Made by a program: the position numbers and the translations under genes. Shown one piece after another: positions 9,426 through 21,800 of a stretch of DNA of 64,000 nt; positions within the stretch are counted from its first letter, which is position 1, and the number at the start of each line of letters is the position of its first letter. The stretch covers positions 1,240,001-1,304,000 of the forward strand of contig NW_026060911.1 in NCBI RefSeq assembly GCF_929443795.1, written 5' to 3'. The DNA comes from Astur gentilis. Its lineage: Eukaryota; Chordata; Aves; Accipitriformes; Accipitridae. Below the pieces are notes generated by a model. The model saw only the letters and a program-made list of their open reading frames with translations. It searched no databases and was not told the origin of the DNA.

Positions 9426-12400
9426 AGGTGTACCCCGGCGCACCAGTAAGGGTTCCGGTACAATCCAGGAGTACCGGTGGGTATAGCAAAATTACCGCGC
9501 AGTACCTCAGGGTGTACCGGTCCTACCCCAGATTGTCGGATAGGGGGCCAGGCCTACCGTAGATCATCAGGTAGGGATACCGGGCCTAGCCTGGAGGGTC
9601 AGGTAGGAATGTCTGGTCTACAGAGCACGCCCGTAATGGCAGCAGGTGTACCCCAGCGAACCAGTAAGTGTTCAGGTACTGCCCTGGAGTACCGGTGGGT
9701 GTACCAATACTACCGCAGAGTACCGGTGGGGGTACCGGTACTACCCCAGCATATCGGGTAGGGGTGCCAGGCCAACAACGGAGCATCAGGTAGGGATACC
9801 GGGTCTAACACGGAGGGTCAGGTAGGAATGTCTGGTCTACACCGCGCGCCAGTAACGTCAGCAGGTGTACCCCAGTGAACCAGTAAGGGTTCACGTACTA
9901 CCCCGGAGTACCGGTGGGTGTACCGATACTACCGCAGAGTAACGGTGAGGGTACCGCTACTACCCCAGAACATCGGGTATGGGTGCCAAGCCTAATGCGG
10001 AGCATCAGGTAGGGATAGCGGGTCTAACCTGTGGGGTCCGGTAGGGAGGCCAGGTCTAGTCCAGCGCGCACGAAGGGACAGCTGGTGTTCTGTGGCGCAT
10101 CACAAAGGTTTCCGTTCCAACCCCAGAGTACCGGTGGGGGAAACGGTTCTACCTCGAAACATCGGGTAGGTATACCAGGCCTACCCCGGCGGGTCAGGTA
10201 GGAAGGGTGGGCGTAAAGCGGTGCGCCCGTAGTGTCAGCTGGTGTACCCCGGCGCACCAGTAAGGGTTCCGGTACAATCCAGGAGTACCGGTGGGTATAG
10301 CAAAAGTACCGCGGAGTACCGGTGGGTTTACCGGTACTACCCCAGATTGTCGGGTAGGGGGCCAGGCCTACCGCAGAGCATCAGGTAGGGATACCGGGCC
10401 TAGCCTGGAGGGTCAGGTAGGAATGTCTGGTCTACACAGCACGCCCGTAAGGTCAGCAGGTGTACCCCAGCGAACCAGTAAGTGTTCAGGTACTACCCTG
10501 GAGTACCGGTGGGTGTACCAATACTACCGCAGAGTACCGGTGGGGGTAGCGGTACTACCCCAGCATATCGGGGAGGGGTGCCAGGCCAACAACGGAGCAT
10601 CAGGTAGGGATACCGGGTCTAACACGGAGGGTCAGGTAGGAATGTCTGGTCTATACCGCGTGCCCTTAACGTCATCAGGTGTACCCCAGTGAACCAGTAA
10701 GGGCTCACGTACTACCCCGGAGTACCGGTGGGTGTACCGATACTACCGCAGAGTAACGGTGGGGGTACCGCTACTACCCCAGAACATCAGGTATGGGTGC
10801 CAAGCTTAATGTGGAGCATCAGGTAGGGATAGCGGGTCTAACCTGTGGGGTCCGGTAGGGAGGCCGGGTCTAGTCCAGCGCGCACGAAAGGACAGCTGGT
10901 GTTCTCTGGCGCATCACAAAGGGTTCCGTTCCAACCCCAGAGTACCGGTGGGGGAACCGGTTCTACCTTGAAACATCGGGTAGGTATACCAGGCCTACCC
11001 CGGAGGGTCAGGTAGGAAGGGTGGGCGTAAAGCGGCGAGCCCATAGGGTCAGCAGGTGTACCCCGGCGCACCAGTAAGGGTTCCGGTACAATCCAGGAGT
11101 ACCGGTGGGTATAGCAAAATTACCGCGCAGTACCTCTGGGTGTACCGGTCCTACCCCAGATTGTCGGATAGGGGGCCAGGCCTACCGTAGATCATCAGGT
11201 AGGGATACCGGGCCTAGCCTGGAGGGTCAGGTAGGAATGTCTGGTCTACAGAGCACGCCCGTAATGGCAGCAGGTGTACCCCAGCGAACCAGTAAGTGTT
11301 CAGGTACTGCCCTGGAGTACCGGTGGGTGTACCAATACTACCGCAGAGTACCGGTGGGGGTAGCGGTACTACCCCAGCATATCGGGTAGGGGTGCCAGGC
11401 CAACAACGGAGCATCAGGTAGGGATACCGGGTCTAACACGGAGGGTCAGGTAGGAATGTGTGGTCTATACCGCGTGCCCTTAACGTCATCATGTGTACCC
11501 CAGTGAACCAGTAAGGGCTCACGTACTACCCCGGAGTACCGCTGGGTGTACCGATACTACGGCAGAGTAACGATGGGGGTACCGCTAGTACCCCAGAACA
11601 TCGGGTATGGGTGCCAAGCCTAATGTGGAGCATCAGGTAGGGATAGCGGGTCTAACCTGTGGGGTCCGGTAGGGAGGCCGGGTCTAGTCCAGCGCGCACG
11701 AAGGGACAGCTGGTGTTCTCTGGTGCATCACAAAGGTTTCCGTTCCAACCCCAGAGTACCGGTGGGGGAACCGGTTCTACCTTGAAACATCGGGTAGGTA
11801 TACCAGGCCTACCCCGGAGGGTCAGGTAGGAAGGGTGGGCGTAAAGCGGCGAGCCCATAGGGTCAGCAGGTGTACCCCGGCGCACCAGTAAGGGTTCCGG
11901 TACAATCCAGGAGTACCGGTGGGTATAGCAAAAGAACCGCGGAGTCCCTGTGGGTGTACCGGTCCTACCCCAGATTGTCGGATAGGGGGCCAGGCCTACC
12001 GTAGATCATCAGGTAGGGATACCGGGCCTAGCCTGGAGGGTCAGGTAGGAATGTCTGGTCTACAGAGCACGCCCATAATGGCAGCAGGTGTACCCCAGCG
12101 AACCAGTAAGTGTTCAGGTACTGCCCTGGAGTACCGGTGGGTGTACCAATACTACCGCAGAGTACCGGTGGGGGTAGCGGTACTACCCCAGCATATCGGG
12201 TAGGGGTGCCAGGCCAACAACGGAGCATCAGGTAGGGATACCGGGCCTAAAACGGAGGGTCAGGTAGGAATGTCTGGTCTACACCGCGCGCCAGTAACAT
12301 CATCAGGTGTACCCCAGTGAACCAGTAAGGGTTCACGTACTACCCCGGAGTACCGCTGGGTGTACCGATACTACCGCAGAGTAATGGTGGGGGTACCGCT

Positions 12401-15400
12401 ACTACCCCAGAACATCGGGTATGGGTGCCAAGCCTAATGCGGAGCATCAGGTACGGATAGCGGGTCTAACCTGTGGGGTCCGGTAGGGAGGTCAGGTCTA
12501 GTCCAGCGCGCACAAAGGGACAGCTGGTGTTCTCTGGCGCATCACAAAGGGTTCCGTTCCAACCCCAGAGTACCGGTGGGGGAACCGGTTCTACCTCGAA
12601 ACATCGGGTAGGTATACCAGGCCTACCCCGGCGGGTCAGGTAGGAAGGGTGGGCGTAAAGCGGTGCGCCCGTAGTGTCAGCTGGTGTACCCCGGCGCACC
12701 AGTAAGGGTTCCGGTACAATCCAGGAGTACCGGTGGGTATAGCAAAAGTACCGCGGAGTACCGGTGGGTTTACCTGTACTACCCCAGATTGTCGGGTAGG
12801 GGGCCAGGCCTACCGCAGAGCATCAGGTAGGGATACCGGGCCTAGCCTGGAGGGTCAGGTAGGAATTTCTGGTCTACACAGCACGCCCGTAAGGTCAGCA
12901 GTTGTACCCCAGCGAACCAGTAAGTGTTCAGGTACTACCCTGGAGTACCGGTGGGTGTACCAATACTACCGCAGAGTACCGGTGGGGGTACCGGTACTAC
13001 CCCAGCATATCGGGTAGGGGTGCCAGGCCAACAACGGAGCATCAGGTAGGGATACCGGGTCTAACACGGAGGGTCAGGTAGGAATGTCTGGTCTATACCG
13101 CGTGCCCTTAACGTCATCAGGTGTACCCCAGTGAACCAGTAAGGGCTCACGTACTACCCCGGAGTACCGGTGGGTGTACCGATACTACCGCAGAGTAACG
13201 GTGGGGGTACCGCTACTACCCCAGAACATCGGGTATGGGTGCCAAGCCTAATGTGGAGCATCAGGTAGGGATAGCGGGTCTAACCTGTGGGGTCCGGTAG
13301 GGAGGCCGGGTCTAGTCCAGCGCGCACGAAGGGACAGCTGGTGTTCTCTGGCGCATCACAAAGGGTTCCGTTCCAACCCCAGAGTACCGGTGGGGGAACC
13401 GGTTCTACCTTGAAACATCGGGTAGGTATACCAGGCCTACCCCGGAGGGTCAGGTAGGAAGGGTAGGCGTAAAGCGGCGAGCCCATAGGGTCAGCAGGTG
13501 TACCCCGGCGCACCAGTAAGGGTTCCGGTACAATCCAGGAGTACCGGTGGGTATAGCAAAATTACCGCGCAGTACCTCAGGGTGTACCGGTCCTACCCCA
13601 GATTGTCGGATAGGGGGCCAGGCCTACCGTAGATCATCAGGTAGGGATACCGGGCCTAGCCTGGAGGGTCAGGTAGGAATGTCTGGTCTACAGAGCACGC
13701 CCGTAATGGCAGCAGGTGTACCCCAGCGAACCAGTAAGTGTTCAGGTACTGCCCTGGAGTACCGGTGGGTGTACCAATACTACCGCAGAGTACCGGTGGG
13801 GGTACCGGTACTACCCCAGCATATCGGGTAGGGGTGCCAGGCCAACAACGGAGCATCAGGTAGGGATACCGGGTCTAACACGGAGGGTCAGGTAGGAATG
13901 TCTGGTCTATACCGCGTGCCCTTAACGTCATCAGGTGTACCCCAGTGAACCAGTAAGGGCTCACGTACTACCCCGGAGTACCGGTGGGTGTACCGATACT
14001 ACCGCAGAGTAACGGTGGGGGTACCGCTACTACCCCAGAACATCAGGTATGGGTGCCAAGCTTAATGTGGAGCATCAGGTAGGGATAGCGGGTCTAACCT
14101 GTGGGGTCCGGTAGGGAGGCCGGGTCTAGTCCAGCGCGCACGAAGGGACAGCTGGTGTTCTCTGGCGCATCACAAAGGGTTCCGTTCCAACCCCAGAGTA
14201 CCGGTGGGGGAACCGGTTCTACCTTGAAACATTGGGTAGGTATACCAGGCCTACCCCGGAGGGTCAGGTAGGAAGGGTGGGCGTAAAGCGGCGAGCCCAT
14301 AGGGTCAGCAGGTGTACCCCGGCGCACCAGTAAGGGTTCCGGTACAATCCAGGAGTACCGGTGGGTATAGCAAAATTACCGCGCAGTACCTCTGGGTGTA
14401 CCGGTCCTACCCCAGATTGTCGGATAGGGGGCCAGGCCTACCGTAGATCATCAGGTAGGGATACCGGGCCTAGCCTGGAGGGTCAGGTAGGAATGTCTGG
14501 TCTACAGAGCACGCCCGTAATGGCAGCAGCTGTACCCCAGCGAACCAGTAAGGGTTCAGGTACTACCCTGGAGTACCGGTGGGTGTACCAATACTACCGC
14601 AGAGTACCGGTGGGGGTACCGGTACTACCCCAGCATATCGGGCAGGGGTGCCAGGCCAACAACGGAGCATCAGGTAGGGATACCGGGACTAACACGGAGG
14701 GTCAGGAAGAATGTCTGGTCTATACCGCGTGCCCGAAACGTCATCAGGTGTACCCCAGTGAACCAGTAAGGGTTCACGTACTACCCCGGAGTACCGGTGG
14801 GTGTACCGATACTACCGCAGAGTAACGGTGGGGGTACCGCTACTACCCCAGAACATCGGGTATGGGTGCCAAGCCAATATGCGGAGCATCAGGTAGTGAT
14901 AGCGGGTCTAACCTGTGGGGTCCGGTAGGGAGGCCAGGTCTAGTCCAGCGCGCAAGAAGGGACAGCTCGTGTTCTGTGGCGCATCACAAAGGGTTCCGTT
15001 CCAACCCCAGAGTACCGGTGCGGGAACCAGTTCTACCTCGAAACATCGGGTAGGTATACCAGGCCTACCCCGGCGGGTCAGGTAGGAAGGGTGGACGTAA
15101 AGCGGCGCGCACGTAATATCAGCTGGTGTAACCCGGCGCACCAGTAAGGGTTCCGGTACAATCCAGGAGTACCGGTGGGTATAGCAAAAGTACCGCGGAG
15201 TACCGGTGGGTGTACCGGTACTACCCCAGATTGTCGGGTAGGGGGCCAGGCCTACCGCAGAGCATCAGGTAGGGATACCGGGCCTAGCCTGGAGGGTCAG
15301 GTAGGAATGTCTGGTCTACACAGCACGCCCGTAAGGTCAGCAGGTGTACCCCAGCGAACCAGTAAGTGTTCAGGTACTACCCTGGAGTACCGGTGGGTGT

Positions 15401-15937
15401 ACCAATACTACCGCAGAGTACCGGTGGGGGTACCGGTACTACCCCAGCATATCGGGTAGGGGTGCCAGGCCAACAACGGAGCATCAGGTAGGGATACCGG
15501 GTCTAACACGGAGGGTCAGGTAGGAATGTCTGGTCTATACCGCGTGCCCTTAACGTCATCAGGTGTACCCCAGTGAACCAGTAAGGGCTCACGTACTACC
15601 CCGGAGTACCGGTGGGTGTACCGATACTACCGCAGAGTAACGGTGGGGGTACCGCTACTACCCCAGAAGATCGGTTAAGGGTGCCAAGCTTAATGTGGAG
15701 CATCAGGTAGGGATAGCGGGTCTAACCTGTGGGGTCCGGTAGGGAGGCCGGGTCTAGTCCAGCGCGCACGAAGGGACAGCTGGTGTTCTCTGGCGCATCA
15801 CAAAGGGTTCCGTTCCAACCCCAGAGTACCGGTGGGGGAACCGGTTCTACCTTGAAACATCGGGTAGGTATACCAGGCCTACCCCGGAGGGTCAGGTAGG
15901 AAGGGTGGGCGTAAAGCGGCGAGCCCATAGGGTCAGC

Positions 15938-16969
15938 AGGTGTACCCCGGCGCACCAGTAAGGGTTCCGGTACAATCCAGGAGTACCGGTGGGTATAGCA
16001 AAAGTACCGCGCAGTACCTCAGGGTGTACCGGTCCTACCCCAGATTGTCGGATAGGGGGCCAGGCCTACCGTAGATCATCAGGTAGGGATACCAGGCCTA
16101 CCCCGGAGGGTCAGGTAGGAAGGGTAGGCGTAAAGCGGCGAGCCCATAGGGTCAGCAGGTGTACCCCGGCGCACCAGTAAGGGTTCCGGTACAATCCAGG
16201 AGTACCGGTGGGTATAGCAAAATTACCGCGCAGTACCTCAGGGTGTACCGGTCCTACCCCAGATTGTCGGATAGGGGGCCAGGCCTACCGTAGATCATCA
16301 GGTAGGGATACCGGGCCTAGCCTGGAGGGTCAGGTAGGAATGTCTGGTCTACAGAGCACGCCCGTAATGGCAGCAGGTGTACCCCAGCGAACCAGTAAGT
16401 GTTCAGGTACTGCCCTGGAGTACCGGTGGGTGTACCAATACTACCGCAGAGTACCGGTGGGGGTACCGGTACTACCCCAGCATATCGGGTAGGGGTGCCA
16501 GGCCAACAACGGAGCATCAGGTAGGGATACCGGGACTAACACGGAGGGTCAGGAAGAATGTCTGGTCTATACCGCGTGCCCGAAACGTCATCAGGTGTAC
16601 CCCAGTGAACCAGTAAGGATTCACGTACTACCCCGGAGTACCGGTGGGTGTACCGATACTACCGCAGAGTAACGGTGGGGGTACCGCTACTACCCCAGAA
16701 CATCGGGTATGGGTGCCAAGCCAATATGCGGAGCATCAGGTAGGGATAGCGGGTCTAACCTGTGGGGTCCGGTAGGGAGGCAGGTCTAGTCCAGCGCGCA
16801 CGAAGGGACAGCTGGTGTTCTCTGGCGCATCACAAAGGCTTCCGTTCCAACCCCAGAGTACCGGTGGGGGAACCGGTTCTACCTCGAAACATCGGGTAGG
16901 TATACCAGGCCTACCCCGGCGGGTCAGGTAGGAAGGGTGGGTCCAAAGCAGTGTGCCCGTAGGGTCAGC
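15938..16969. repeat. Five-monomer HOR variant (1032 bp), duplicate
   Basis: Copy of the variant at 6985-8017. The hybrid U3/U2 monomer occupies 15938-16156 and normal U3 begins at 16157. It is one base shorter because its U4 has the GTCAGGAAGAATG form (near 16551), where the first copy has the longer GTCAGGTAGGAATG. That mismatch suggests local exchange after the duplication. Confidence 0.88.
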
Positions 16970-17782
16970 AGGTGTGCCCCGGCGCACCAGTAAGGGTTCC
17001 GGTACAATCCAGGAGTACCGGTGGGTATAGCAAAAGTACCGCGGAGTCCCTGTGGGTGTACCGGTACTACCCCAGATTGTCGGGTAGGGGGCCAGGCGTA
17101 GCGCAGAGCATCAGGTAGGGATACCGGGCCTAGCCTGGAGGGTCAGGTAGGAATGTCTGGTCTACACAGCACGCCCGTAAGGTCAGCAGGTGTACCCCAG
17201 CGAACCAGTAAGGGTTCAGGTACTACCCTGGAGTACCGGTGGGTGTACCAATACTACCGCAGAGTACCGGTGGGGGTACCGGTACTACCCCAGCATATCG
17301 GGTAGGGGTGCCAGGCCAACAACGGAGCATCAGGTAGGGATACCGGGACTAACACGGAGGGTCAGGAAGAATGTCTGGTCTATACCGTGTGCCCGAAACG
17401 TCATCAGGTGTACCCCAGTGAACCAGTAAGGGTTCACGTACTACCCCGGAGTACCAGTGGGTGTACCGATACTACCGCAGAGTAACGGTGGGGGTACCGC
17501 TACTACCCCAGAACATCCGGTATGGGTGCCAAGCCTAATGCGGAGCATCAGGTAGGGATACCGGGTCTAACCTGTGGGGTCCGGTAGGGAGGCCAGGTCT
17601 AGTCCAGCGCGCAAGAAGGGACAGCTCGTGTTCTGTGGCGCATCACAAAGGGTTCCGTTCCAACCCCAGAGTACCGGTGCGGGAACCGGTTCTACCTCGA
17701 AACATCGGGTAGGTATACCAGGCCTACCCCAGCGGGTCAGGTAGGAAGGGTGGGCGTAAAGCGGTGCGCACGTAATGTCAGC

Positions 17783-18377
17783 TGGTGTACCCCGGCGCAC
17801 CAGTAAGGGCTCCGGTACAATCCAGGAGTACCGGTGGGTATAGCAAAAGTACCGCGGAGTACCGGTGGGTGTACCGGTACTACCCCAGATTGTCGGGTAG
17901 GGGGCCAGGCCTACCGCAGAGCATCAGGTAGGGATACCGGGCCTAGCCTGGAGGGTCAGGTAGGAATGTCTGGTCTACACAGCACGCCCTTAACGTCATC
18001 AGGTGTACCCCAGTGAACCAGTAAGGGCTCACGTACTACCCCGGAGTACCGGTGGGTGTACCGATACTACCGCAGAGTAACGGTGGGGGTACCGCTACTA
18101 CCCCAGAAGATCGGTTAAGGGTGCCAAGCCTAATGTGGAGCATCAGGTAGGGATAGCGGGTCTAACCTGTGGGGTCCGGTAGGGAGACCGGGTCTAGTCC
18201 AGCGCGCACGAAGGGACAGCTGGTGTTCTCTGGCGCATCTCAAAGTTTCCCGTTCCAACCCCAGAGTACCGGTGGGGGAACCGGTTCTACCTTGAAACAT
18301 CGGGTAGGTATACCAGGCCTACCCCGGACGGTCAGGTAGGAAGGGTAGGCGTAAAGCGGCGAGCCCATAGGGTCAGC
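17783..18377. repeat. Three-monomer HOR variant (595 bp), second occurrence
   Basis: Same U3/U4 hybrid as at 8831, inherited with the 8.95-kb duplication. U2 of this copy has GCATCTCAAAG and is followed by a U3 starting AGGTGAACC, both private to it. Confidence 0.88.
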
Positions 18378-18863
18378 AGGTGAACCCCGGCGCACCAGTA
18401 AGGGTTCCGGTACAATCCAGGAGTACCGGTGGGTATAGCAAAATTACCGCGCAGTACCTCAGGGTGTACCGGTCCTACCCCAGATTGTCGGATAGGGGGC
18501 CAGGCCTACCGTAGATCATCAGGTAGGGATACCGGGCCTAGCCTGGAGGGTCAGGTAGGAATGTCTGGTCTACAGAGCACGCCCGTAATGGCAGCAGGTG
18601 TACCCCAGCGAACCAGTAAGTGTTCAGGTACTGCCCTGGAGTACCGGTGGGTGTACCAATACTACCGCAGAGTACCGGTGGGGGTACCGGTACTACCCCA
18701 GCATATCGGGTAGGGGTGCCAGGCCAACAACGGAGCATCAGGTAGGGATACCGGGTCTAACACGGAGGGTCAGGTAGGAATGTCTGGTCTACACCGCGCG
18801 CCAGTAACGTCAGCAGGTGTACCCCAGTGAACCAGTAAGGGTTCACGTACTACCCCGGAGTAC

Positions 18864-21800
18864 CAGTGGGTGTACCGATACTACCGCAGAGTAACGGTGG
18901 GGGTACCGCTACTACCCCAGAACATCCGGTATGGGTGCCAAGCCTAATGCGGAGCATCAGGTAGGGATACCGGGTCTAACCTGTGGGGTCCGGTAGGGAG
19001 GCCAGGTCTAGTCCAGCGCGCAAGAAGGGACAGCTCGTGTTCTGTGGCGCATCACAAAGGGTTCCGTTCCAACCCCAGAGTACCGGTGCGGGAACCAGTT
19101 CTACTTCGAAACATCGGGTAGGTATACCAGGCCTACCCCAGCGGGTCAGGTAGGAAGGGTGGGCGTAAAGCGGTGCGCACGTAATGTCAGCTGGTGTACC
19201 CCGGCGCACCAGTAAGGGCTCCGGTACAATCCAGGAGTACCGGTGGGTATAGCAAAAGTACCGCGGAGTACCGGTGGGTGTACCGGTACTACCCCAGATT
19301 GTCGGGTAGGGGGCCAGGCCTACCGCAGAGCATCAGGTAGGGATACCGGGCCTAGCCTGGAGGGTCAGGTAGGAATGTCTGGTCTACACAGCACGCCCTT
19401 AACGTCATCAGGTGTACCCCAGTGAACCAGTAAGGGCTCACGTACTACCCCGGAGTACCGGTGGGTGTACCGATACTACCGCAGAGTAACGGTGGGGGTA
19501 CCGCTACTACCCCAGAAGATCGGTTAAGGGTGCCAAGCCTAATGTGGAGCATCAGGTAGGGATAGCGGGTCTAACCTGTGGGGTCCGGTAGGGAGACCGG
19601 GTCTAGTCCAGCGCGCACGAAGGGACAGCTGGTGTTCTCTGGCGCATCACAAAGTTTCCCGTTCCAACCCCAGAGTACCGGTGGGGGAACCGGTTCTACC
19701 TTGAAACATCGGGTAGGTATACCAGGCCTACCCCGGACGGTCAGGTAGGAAGGGTAGGCGTAAAGCGGCGAGCCCATAGGGTCAGCAGGTGTACCCCGGC
19801 GCACCAGTAAGGGTTCCGGTACAATCCAGGAGTACCGGTGGGTATAGCAAAATTACCGCGCAGTACCTCAGGGTGTACCGGTCCTACCCCAGATTGTCGG
19901 ATAGGGGGCCAGGCCTACCGTAGATCATCAGGTAGGGATACCGGGCCTAGCCTGGAGGGTCAGGTAGGAATGTCTGGTCTACAGAGCACGCCCGTAATGG
20001 CAGCAGGTGTACCCCAGCGAACCAGTAAGTGTTCAGGTACTGCCCTGGAGTACCGGTGGGTGTACCAATACTACCGCAGAGTACCGGTGGGGGTAGCGGT
20101 ACTACCCCAGCATATCGGGTAGGGGTGCCAGGCCAACAACGGAGCATCAGGTAGGGATACCGGGTCTAACACGGAGGGTCAGGTAGGAATGTCTGGTCTA
20201 CACCGCGCGCCAGTAACGTCAGCAGGTGTACCCCAGTGAACCAGTAAGGGTTCACGTACTACCCCGGAGTACCGGTGGGTGTACCGATACTACCGCAGAG
20301 TAACGGTGAGGGTACCGCTACTACCCCAGAACATCGGGTATGGGTGCCAAGCCTAATGCGGAGCATCAGGTAGGGATAGCGGGTCTAACCTGTGGGGTCC
20401 GGTAGGGAGGCCAGGTCTAGTCCAGCGCGCACGAAGGGACAGCTGGTGTTCTGTGGCGCATCACAACGGTTTCCGTTCCAACCCCAGAGTACCGGTGGGG
20501 GAAACGGTTCTACCTCGAAACATCGGGTAGGTATACCAGGCCTACCCCGGCGGGTCAGGTAGGAAGGGTGGGCGTAAAGCGGTGCGCCCGTAGTGTCAGC
20601 TGGTGTACCCCGGCGCACCAGTAAGGGTTCCGGTACAATCCAGGAGTACCGGTGGGTATAGCAAAAGTACCGCGGAGTACCGGTGGGTTTACCGGTACTA
20701 CCCCAGATTGTCGGGTAGGGGGCCAGGCCTACCGCAGAGCATCAGGTAGGGATACCGGGCCTAGCCTGGAGGGTCAGGTAGGAATGTCTGGTCTACACAG
20801 CACGCCCGTAAGGTCAGCAGGTGTACCCCAGCGAACCAGTAAGTGTTCAGGTACTACCCTGGAGTACCGGTGGGTGTACCAATACTACCGCAGAGTACCG
20901 GTGGGGGTACCGGTACTACCCCAGCATATCGGGGAGGGGTGCCAGGCCAACAACGGAGCATCAGGTAGGGATACCGGGTCTAACACGGAGGGTCAGGTAG
21001 GAATGTCTGGTCTATACCGCGTGCCCTTAACGTCATCAGGTGTACCCCAGTGAACCAGTAAGGGCTCACGTACTACCCCGGAGTACCGGTGGGTGTACCG
21101 ATACTACCGCAGAGTAACGGTGGGGGTACCGCTACTACCCCAGAACATCAGGTATGGGTGCCAAGCTTAATGTGGAGCATCAGGTAGGGATAGCGGGTCT
21201 AACCTGTGGGGTCCGGTAGGGAGGCCGGGTCTAGTCCAGCGCGCACGAAAGGACAGCTGGTGTTCTCTGGCGCATCACAAAGGGTTCCGTTCCAACCCCA
21301 GAGTACCGGTGGGGGAACCGGTTCTACCTTGAAACATCGGGTAGGTATACCAGGCCTACCCCGGAGGGTCAGGTAGGAAGGGTGGGCGTAAAGCGGCGAG
21401 CCCATAGGGTCAGCAGGTGTACCCCGGCGCACCAGTAAGGGTTCCGGTACAATCCAGGAGTACCGGTGGGTATAGCAAAATTACCGCGCAGTACCTCTGG
21501 GTGTACCGGTCCTACCCCAGATTGTCGGATAGGGGGCCAGGCCTACCGTAGATCATCAGGTAGGGATACCGGGCCTAGCCTGGAGGGTCAGGTAGGAATG
21601 TCTGGTCTACAGAGCACGCCCGTAATGGCAGCAGGTGTACCCCAGCGAACCAGTAAGTGTTCAGGTACTGCCCTGGAGTACCGGTGGGTGTACCAATACT
21701 ACCGCAGAGTACCGGTGGGGGTAGCGGTACTACCCCAGCATATCGGGTAGGGGTGCCAGGCCAACAACGGAGCATCAGGTAGGGATACCGGGTCTAACAC

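Larger units (their letters stand above)
4921..13873. repeat. Large direct duplication, first copy (about 8.95 kb)
   Basis: This stretch is repeated immediately downstream. Its first 5 kb reappears from about 13,874 at an offset of 8953 bp (8952 after a 1-bp indel), and its later part reappears at an offset of 10,361 bp. Shared rare markers include ACATTGGGTAGG (5278 and 14231), GTCAGGAAGAATG (5751 and 14704), AAGCCAATATGCGG (5918 and 14871), and the 219-bp extra monomer at 6985 and 15938. I noticed only occasional single-base differences, such as GGTCCACAG at 5547 versus GGTCTACAG. Confidence 0.85.
13874..18840. repeat. Large direct duplication, second copy, left part
   Basis: Matches about 4,921-9,890 with an offset of 8953, then 8952 bp. 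It carries over the five-monomer HOR (15938-16969) and the three-monomer HOR (17783-18377). Collinearity with the first copy ends between 18,816 and 18,863, where the sequence jumps back (see the 1409-bp duplication). Private changes in this copy include TGAACCCCGG at 18380 and GCATCTCAAAG near 18236. Confidence 0.85.
17430..20240. repeat. Local 1409-bp tandem duplication (814 + 595)
   Basis: About 17.41-18.82 kb is repeated as about 18.82-20.23 kb. The period, 1409 bp, is one normal HOR plus one three-monomer HOR. The junction lies in 18,816-18,863, the first 48 bases of U1, where the two possible templates (around 9.9 kb and 8.5 kb) are identical. To its left the sequence follows the 9.8-kb template (CACCGCGCGCCAGTAACG); to its right it follows the 8.5-kb template (GAGTACCAGTGGG). 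Confidence 0.85.

Noticed and set aside
4921..18840. Assembly duplication as the sole explanation of the 8.95-kb repeat
   Set aside because: Not excluded, but the copies differ by scattered substitutions and 1-bp indels, and the second carries an extra 1409-bp duplication. A true genomic duplication is more likely; read coverage would decide.
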